Below are positions 59,756 through 64,000 of a DNA stretch of 64,000 nucleotides, one piece after another. Both the position numbers and the translations under genes were made by a program. Below the pieces are notes generated by a model. The model was given only the letters and a program-made list of their open reading frames with translations. It was not told the origin of the DNA and ran no database searches. Each line of letters begins with the position of its first letter. The stretch's first letter is position 1. Origin of the DNA: Kallipyga gabonensis (GTDB taxonomy: Bacteria > Bacillota > Clostridia > Tissierellales > Peptoniphilaceae); NCBI RefSeq assembly GCF_001286805.1, contig NZ_CXYV01000001.1, positions 154,404 through 218,403 of the forward strand, written 5' to 3'.

Positions 59756-60230
59756 TGACCGTCATTGGCCGCGTCTTCAACGTCCTGAGGATTCTGTAAA
59801 GCACCCGGCTTCACCACATCCCCGTCTTGCTTTCCGCTCTGGGTCTCCGGCAGCTGATTGTTCACTTCTGCTTGAACCTCAGCCGGGAAGGTGGAGATGG
59901 AGGAATCGGCAGCTACCTTAAATTCATGGGTTACCTTGTAGGTCGCCGGAGCTTGGTCTTTTTCAAAGACCCAAGTCCCCACCACATGCTCATTTTTATT
60001 GGTAATGGTCACTTCCGCCGGGTCAAAGGCCTGGAACTTCCAGGTGCCCTGGTTGGCTTCGTCGCGGAACTCCGCATCCTTTCCGGTCAGTACCGGGGAG
60101 GTGACGGTATCCCCCTTCACCTTGCCCGTGACTTCTTCCGGAGCCTTGGCTTTCAGTTCTGCAGGAAGGTCCATTCCTTCCGTTCCGCTCTTGTATTCAT
60201 AGGTAACCTTGTAGGTCTTGGGTAACCGAA
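58841..60230 (-). repeat. 570-bp tandem repeats encoding SHIRT domain pairs
   Basis: The anchor CGCTCTTGTATTCATAGG recurs at 59101, 59671 and 60186, giving a 570-bp unit (190 codons, two SHIRT domains) and a 515-bp unit. The shorter one lacks a net 55 bases just after 59728, relative to the intact copy near 59159-59213. Copies are nearly identical over long stretches. Confidence 0.85.
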
Positions 60231-61419
60231 TGGATAAGCGGAATAGGTCGGAATTTTGCATGCCAGAGAGATACTGGTTGCAAAGTTGAATCGTTTCCGT
60301 TTTGTTCACATTCAGCCCATTGATTCCATCACCATAGGCATTGCCCAGCTGTTGAGAGAAGTTGGTGAAATAATAAGGTGAGGTTCCGTATTCATTCGCA
60401 CTGAAATGTGAAAAAGGCGTTGCCTCATGATCCAGCTTAAACTCAACTTCAGTGAAGGTTCCCTGTAGGATAATAGAACCCGTCCCGGCACCTTCTACTG
60501 AAGGAGAATAGAATTGATATTGATTATTGCCCGAAAACCATCTGTACTTTCCATCGGCCATTTTCCGGAAATTATTGGAATTGGTAGGGACAGAACGCGT
60601 GTGGGTATTTCGATTAATGATGTCCAGCGTATTTCCTTCAACTCTCAGGTTGCTGGCACCGTCATCCAGGCCCATCGTAATTCCCGGTGTGACAAGTCGG
60701 AAAGAAGTGGCGTTAAAAGAACCAAGACCAACGACAGCGGGTCCAAATTGCGTTTGTTGATAACCCCAAGCAGTGACCAGACCACCAATGCCTGAAACAT
60801 CGATAATCGGATTGGTAACAGCACGGTCAAAGGTGAACTTAAGGGTTCCTGCTTCAGCTTTTCCATCAAAATTGAATTTGTTCCATGTGCCGGAGTTTCC
60901 CCCTTCGCCGAATCCGGGCTGAACATAGACACCAAGAGCAGGAACCGTCGCCGGATCGGGTTTGCCGTAAAACATTTCAGCGGTAGCACCGTAACTGCTT
61001 TGATTATTGCCGGTATCTGTCAAATACGAAGGATTGGCTCCTCCATGTTCCAGTGCCGGGTTGCTTCTCTCCGGAAGCGAATAAAAGCTTGCTGTTACAT
61101 TGACTGTGCCCTGGTCATCCTGCAGGGTTGTTGTTGCCGTGTTGTAGGCTCTTGGACCATCGCCAGTTGCATAATCGGTGACCACCTCCGGTCCCATTTT
61201 CCAAGCGGAAGAAAGATAGTATTCTCCCCCCTGTGCCTGAACCCTGCCCGCCGTAAGAATGGCGATGGTGGGAAGGAGCAAGGCGAAAGACAAAATGAAC
61301 GATAAAAAGATCTTACTGCTCACTATTGCCGTCGCTCGTTTAGCGAATTTCTTATCGCTGGTATGTCTATCGCGATAAGCAATCGGTTTCCCCCCCCTAT
61401 ATTCATTTTTTCTTTCCAT
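59638..61419 (-). CDS. N-terminal part of a SHIRT-repeat surface protein (frameshifted, no wall anchor)
   Basis: 593 codons. A basic leader and signal peptide (KIFLSFILSFALLLPTIAIL, probable cleavage after VQA) precede an N-terminal domain of about 340 residues. It is rich in Asn/Gly/aromatics and beta-sandwich-like (FKFTFDRAV-type LKFTFDRAVTNPIIDVSGIG); it may be the ligand-binding head. SHIRT repeats follow (TYEYKSGTEGMDLPAELKAKAP, THEFKVAADSSISTFPAEVQ). In-frame sequence ends in a non-homologous tail of about 28 residues after FKAFLDQ. The ATG has AAGGAGG. As it stands the product would be secreted but not wall-anchored. SHIRT proteins are rod-like 'periscope' adhesins whose length varies with repeat number. 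Confidence 0.85.
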   Translation of the reverse strand: MERKNEYRGGKPIAYRDRHTSDKKFAKRATAIVSSKIFLSFILSFALLLPTIAILTAGRVQAQGGEYYLSSAWKMGPEVVTDYATGDGPRAYNTATTTLQDDQGTVNVTASFYSLPERSNPALEHGGANPSYLTDTGNNQSSYGATAEMFYGKPDPATVPALGVYVQPGFGEGGNSGTWNKFNFDGKAEAGTLKFTFDRAVTNPIIDVSGIGGLVTAWGYQQTQFGPAVVGLGSFNATSFRLVTPGITMGLDDGASNLRVEGNTLDIINRNTHTRSVPTNSNNFRKMADGKYRWFSGNNQYQFYSPSVEGAGTGSIILQGTFTEVEFKLDHEATPFSHFSANEYGTSPYYFTNFSQQLGNAYGDGINGLNVNKTETIQLCNQYLSGMQNSDLFRLSIRLPKTYKVTYEYKSGTEGMDLPAELKAKAPEEVTGKVKGDTVTSPVLTGKDAEFRDEANQGTWKFQAFDPAEVTITNKNEHVVGTWVFEKDQAPATYKVTHEFKVAADSSISTFPAEVQAEVNNQLPETQSGKQDGDVVKPGALQNPQDVEDAANDGHWTFKAFLDQWVSGPLFPTSTRSPMNTRAERKEWTCLQN

Positions 61420-61638
61420 GATTCCCTCCTTCGTTTTCAGTGATAGCTGTTATTTGTCATGCTCCATAACGGCTTATGAAAAGTATCGTTATATTCATCA
61501 TACTCCTAATTCACATTTTTATCAGAAAAAATTTCAAAAGGAATCGCTTGGCTTTCTATGATTCCTTTTCCCTTGTGCAGGAAGAGGAAATGGGTAGAAA
61601 TATAAAAATATTCTTCACAATCAAAGAAGGGAGTTCTT

Positions 61639-62265
61639 ATGGACGTTTCTGTTTTTATGGCCGACGGACTGGAGGAATGTGAAGCCCTCCTGGTCGTTGA
61701 TCTCTTGCGACGGTCTGAAATCTCTGTTCAAACGGTGGCTGTTCATGGCCCGGGTTGGAAGGGAGAGAACGATGACAGAAAACAAATTTTTTCTTCTCAT
61801 CACATCCAAATTACTTGCGACACTAGTATTGAAGATTATGAACCGGGCGAAGAGAAGGCTCTTGTCATCCCCGGTGGCCTCCCCGGAGTGGAATATTTGA
61901 AGGCCAACGAAAAACTTGGGCATATCCTCCGGGATTTCCAGAAGAACAAGGTGGAAAAGGAAGAAGGTTTCCTGGCTGCGATTTGTGCAGGACCCACTGT
62001 TCTGGCTGATCTGGGACTTCTGGAAGGAAAGGCCGTGACAGTCTATCCCAGCCGAAAGGAGGATCTGGGACAAAATGTCCACTACATCAATGAAGATGTG
62101 GTTCTTGCTCCGGGTGTCATTACCGGAAAAGCCCTGGGCCTTGCCATCCCCTTTGCCCTGGTCCTCATATCCACCCTCAAGGGAAAGGAAACCGCCGACC
62201 GGGTTGCACAGGAAATTTACTACACCTCCTGGTCACAAGCTCAAAAAAAATCATCTACTGCGTAA
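61639..62265 (+). CDS. DJ-1/PfpI family protein
   Basis: 208 residues of the DJ-1/ThiJ superfamily. It opens VSVFMADGLEECEALLVVDLLRR, with the conserved acidic residue. ALVIPGGLPGVEYL is the glycine turn, and the nucleophile elbow FLAAICAGPTVLADLGLL contains C116. Members are variously glyoxalases, deglycases (disputed) or oxidative-stress chaperones. Plus strand, with AAGGGAG before the ATG. It is divergent from the SHIRT gene and convergent with rplL across a shared terminator. Exact function unknown. Confidence 0.9.
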   Translation: MDVSVFMADGLEECEALLVVDLLRRSEISVQTVAVHGPGWKGENDDRKQIFSSHHIQITCDTSIEDYEPGEEKALVIPGGLPGVEYLKANEKLGHILRDFQKNKVEKEEGFLAAICAGPTVLADLGLLEGKAVTVYPSRKEDLGQNVHYINEDVVLAPGVITGKALGLAIPFALVLISTLKGKETADRVAQEIYYTSWSQAQKKSSTA

Positions 62266-62274
62266 AAAAGTCTA

Positions 62275-62312
62275 TAAAAAAAACAAGGACCCGAAAGGGT
62301 CCTTGTTTTATT
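62275..62312. terminator. Bidirectional terminator between the DJ-1 gene and rplL
   Basis: ACAAGGACCC-GAAA-GGGTCCTTGT (62283-62306) has a GAAA tetraloop and T-runs on both sides. Confidence 0.95.
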
Positions 62313-62328
62313 TGGCTTGGTCTTAAAA

Positions 62329-62715
62329 CTACTTAACCTCGACAGTGGCACCGGCTTCTTCAAGCTGGTTCTTGATGTCATCAGCTTCGTCCTTGGAGAC
62401 CTTCTCTTTGACGGCTTTCGGAGCTTCGTCAACGAGAGCCTTGGCTTCTTTGAGGCCCAGGCCGGTAATGGTCTTAACGACTTTGATGACATTGATCTTG
62501 GAAGAACCGGCAGAAGCCAGGATAACATCGAATTCGGTCTGTTCAGCTTCAGCAGCACCACCGGCAGCGGCAGCGGCAACAGGAGCGGCAGCAGCAACGG
62601 GAGCAGCAGCGGATACGCCGAATTCCTCTTCCAGAGCGGAAACGAGGTCGGAGAGTTCAAGAACGGTGAGTTCTTTAATTTGATCAATTAACTGAGTGAC
62701 TTTTTCAGATGCCAT
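62329..62715 (-). CDS. rplL: Ribosomal protein L7/L12
   Basis: 128 residues. The N-terminal dimerisation helices ([30 protein letters not shown]) are followed by the Ala-rich hinge and the C-terminal factor-binding domain ([39 protein letters not shown]). It forms the ribosomal stalk with L10. It follows rplJ by 89 bases and ends at the shared terminator. The ribosome site is AAGGAGG. Confidence 0.98.
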   Translation of the reverse strand: MASEKVTQLIDQIKELTVLELSDLVSALEEEFGVSAAAPVAAAAPVAAAAAGGAAEAEQTEFDVILASAGSSKINVIKVVKTITGLGLKEAKALVDEAPKAVKEKVSKDEADDIKNQLEEAGATVEVK

Positions 62716-62804
62716 TGGTAAATCCTCCTTAAGGATATCATGTACTGGGATGGTTAAATCATCCGGTATTGCCTATTTTTATGCGATACTTATTCCACAA
62801 AAAC

Positions 62805-63347
62805 TTAGGCAGCTTCTTCTTGTTCTTTCTTTTCTTTCACTGCATTCAAGCCATAAACCAAGCTGGAAAGGATGGCGTTGGAAACCTGAGCAAGGCCGGA
62901 AATGGGGCCTTGGAGTCCACGCAGCATCATGGACAGCAGGACGTCCTTGTTTGGGAGCTTGGAAAGAGCGATGACCTTTTCTTTATCGATGGCCTTGCCT
63001 TCGATAAAGCCGGCTTTAATGATGAGCTTTTCCTCGTTGTCCTTAGCAAACTCCTCTGCAATTTTAGGTCCGGATACCATGTCTTCATCGGAGAAGATAA
63101 AGGCATTGGGGCCCTGGAGGAGTTCATCAAACTCATCGTGTCCCAGCTCATTGAATGCCCGACGGACCATGGTGTTCTTGTAAACCCGGTAGTTGACGCC
63201 GGCTTCACGGAACTTGGCACGCAGGTCAGTGATCTCCTGAACATCAATGCCGGAATACTCCGCAATGACGATGGACTGAGCCGCTTCAATTTGCTGACGG
63301 ATCTCGTCTACCACTGCTTTTTTCTTATTTAATGTTGCTTCCTTCAA
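62805..63347 (-). CDS. rplJ: Ribosomal protein L10
   Basis: 180 residues, the stalk base that anchors L7/L12 dimers. It has RAKFREAGVNYRVYKNTMVRRAF and GPNAFIFSDED. It starts with TTG at 63347 behind GGAGGTG at 7 bases; no ATG is available at the N-terminus. It is preceded by the L10 leader, through which L10-L12 normally represses its own synthesis. rplK and rplA are not upstream: an insertion sequence begins about 190 bases away, so this is a two-gene unit with its own promoter. Confidence 0.97.
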   Translation of the reverse strand: MKEATLNKKKAVVDEIRQQIEAAQSIVIAEYSGIDVQEITDLRAKFREAGVNYRVYKNTMVRRAFNELGHDEFDELLQGPNAFIFSDEDMVSGPKIAEEFAKDNEEKLIIKAGFIEGKAIDKEKVIALSKLPNKDVLLSMMLRGLQGPISGLAQVSNAILSSLVYGLNAVKEKKEQEEAA

Positions 63348-63370
63348 ATTCTTTCACCTCCCTCGGCTAC

Positions 63371-63410
63371 TTAAATTAAAAATCTCCCCAAGCGAAGACG
63401 CATGGAGAGA
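63371..63410 (-). terminator. Attenuator hairpin within the L10 leader
   Basis: TCTCCCCAAGC pairs imperfectly with GCATGGAGAGA, and the minus-strand exit reads GATTTTTAATTT. Located between the leader core and rplJ, as in known L10 attenuators. Confidence 0.75.
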
Positions 63411-63423
63411 CGGAAATTCGTAT

Positions 63424-63476
63424 CATCCACCTCGACGGGAAATTAAGCTTTCGCACCCGTGGTCTTCGGTAGCCAG
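63424..63476 (-). promoter_or_regulatory. Ribosomal protein L10 leader
   Basis: The minus strand reads GGCTACCGAAGACCACGGGT, then GCGAAAGCTTAATTTCCCGT, then CGAGGTGG. This matches the conserved Firmicute L10-leader core (CUACCGAAGAC and UUAAUUUCC elements around paired stems), which binds L10(L12)4 for autoregulation. Confidence 0.85.
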
Positions 63477-63482
63477 TTATGT

Positions 63483-63511
63483 ATTATAACAGAGAATAAA
63501 TGGCCCGGCAA
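63483..63511 (-). promoter_or_regulatory. Promoter of rplJL
   Basis: On the minus strand, TTGCCG (63511-63506), exactly 17 bases, TATAAT (63488-63483), just upstream of the leader core. Confidence 0.78.
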
Positions 63512-63580
63512 GGCCTTCCCGGAGAAAACCGATCCTTTCCTGTAGAGATACAATTGATGTGAGACCAAGAAGAAAAAAAT

Positions 63581-63639
63581 ATAGAGAGAAATCCTGTACA
63601 ATGAAAGTGCAAAGCAAACAAAGAAAGGATTCTCTCTAT
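63581..63639 (+). promoter_or_regulatory. Fold-back inverted repeat around the transposase start
   Basis: The left arm ATAGAGAGAAATCCT (63581-63595) and right arm AGGATTCTCTCTAT (63626-63639) pair with a single bulge. The right arm includes part of the ribosome site and the first bases of the ATG. A -10-like TACAAT (63597-63602) lies inside the loop, so self-initiated mRNA would lack the left arm. Confidence 0.65.
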
Positions 63640-64000
63640 GTCTACTAGTATAACAAAAACTCAGCGTTATCTCCCACATACTTTAGAAACGAGATTTCAT
63701 GCGGTTAAAACGTATCGTTTAGGATATTCTGTCAGCTTCGTTATTCGCCGCTACAAGATCTCAAAAGCCTCACTCATGCGTTGGAATCGCCGCTTTGACG
63801 GCAGCCGGGAGTCACTAATGGACCGTTCCCACCGACCGAAAAGTCCGCATCCTACTGCCCATACGGAAGAAGAAATAACTTGGATTAAAAATTTCATTCG
63901 GCGAAATCCAACCATCTCCCTCATTGAACTCTACGCCAAGCTGAAATTTCAAAAGGGCTACCGCCGCCATCCCTGTTCATTTTTCCGTTTCCTTCGGAAA
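63638..64000 (+). CDS. Transposase, helix-turn-helix and integrase-type (partial, N-terminus)
   Basis: 121 codons to the window edge, open and in frame. It starts MSTSITKTQRYLPHTLETRF. A helix-turn-helix (YRLGYSVSFVIRRYKISKASLMRWNRRFDG) leads to DRSHRPKSPHPTAHTEEEITWIKNFIRRNP, typical of IS481/IS3-group transposases before the DDE domain, which lies outside the window. Ribosome site AAAGG. Group assignment is tentative. Confidence 0.82.
   Translation, partial: MSTSITKTQRYLPHTLETRFHAVKTYRLGYSVSFVIRRYKISKASLMRWNRRFDGSRESLMDRSHRPKSPHPTAHTEEEITWIKNFIRRNPTISLIELYAKLKFQKGYRRHPCSFFRFLRK

Larger units (their letters stand above)
63541..64000 (+). mobile_element. Left end of an insertion sequence (partial)
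   Basis: A transposase gene starts at 63638 and runs off the window. The non-coding left flank begins somewhere after the rplJL promoter (63511). 63541 (TGTAGAGATACA, a TG-starting end) is only a guess, since the right terminal repeat is outside the window. Confidence 0.5.

Overview
The window looks like a chromosomal segment of an anaerobic, low-to-mid-GC Firmicute that ferments amino acids and makes butyrate. Peptoniphilaceae/Tissierellia is my best guess, from gene content only. The clues are a complete thiolase-to-Etf butyrate operon, a one-chain pyruvate:ferredoxin oxidoreductase, methionine gamma-lyase and threonine dehydratase, Gram-positive sortase-anchored surface proteins, strong AGGAGG ribosome sites with several TTG/GTG starts, and U-tract hairpin terminators. 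Almost everything is on the minus strand.

Layout from left to right. 0-7.7 kb: ctpA - uvrB - uvrA - a zinc-dependent phospholipase C-like gene - a FetA-like ABC ATPase cut by the window edge. 7.7-13.8 kb: a response regulator, histidine kinase, small membrane protein and FtsX/MacB-type ABC exporter, a likely envelope-stress or peptide-resistance module. 13.8-15.7 kb: a zinc-ribbon membrane protein, then about 1.3 kb of non-coding DNA filled with tandem 43-45 bp hairpin units. 15.7-22.4 kb: a GPH sugar symporter with a GH13 alpha-glucosidase, a CnaB-domain wall-anchored protein and an MFS exporter. 22.5-29.2 kb: a second small hairpin array, then pyk, pfkA and dnaE. 29.2-34.8 kb: pgi-deoC-cobB-zinc-ribbon, a PAS/PP2C phosphatase and an rRNA methyltransferase. 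34.8-46.7 kb: an amino-acid catabolic region with a DAACS symporter, ilvA, nifJ, ridA, an NhaC-type transporter, a LysR regulator, methionine gamma-lyase and a PAS/HTH regulator. 46.8-47.3 kb: a GtrA-like gene and one solitary hairpin unit. 47.4-53.6 kb: thl-crt-hbd-bcd-etfB-etfA behind a promoter covered by a Rex-like operator. 53.6-57.8 kb: tRNA-Val(CAC), a serine hydrolase and trkHA. 57.9-61.4 kb: a SHIRT-repeat ('periscope'-type) surface protein split by a frameshift. 61.6-64 kb: a DJ-1-like protein, the L10 leader with rplJ-rplL, and the start of an insertion sequence.

The metabolic genes fit together. Threonine (IlvA) and methionine (MGL) both yield 2-oxobutyrate, which a pyruvate:ferredoxin oxidoreductase (NifJ) can oxidise to an acyl-CoA. 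RidA removes the reactive enamine/imine intermediates of such lyases. Acetyl-CoA from pyruvate feeds the butyrate operon, which disposes of NADH, so Rex control is expected.

The least explained structure is the family of about 43-45 bp hairpin units. They occur in tandem at 14.6-15.7 kb and 22.5 kb and singly at 47.3 kb. Their stems differ in sequence between units but keep pairing. The second unusual item is the 570-bp SHIRT-encoding repeat, in which one copy has lost a net 55 bp and breaks the reading frame.
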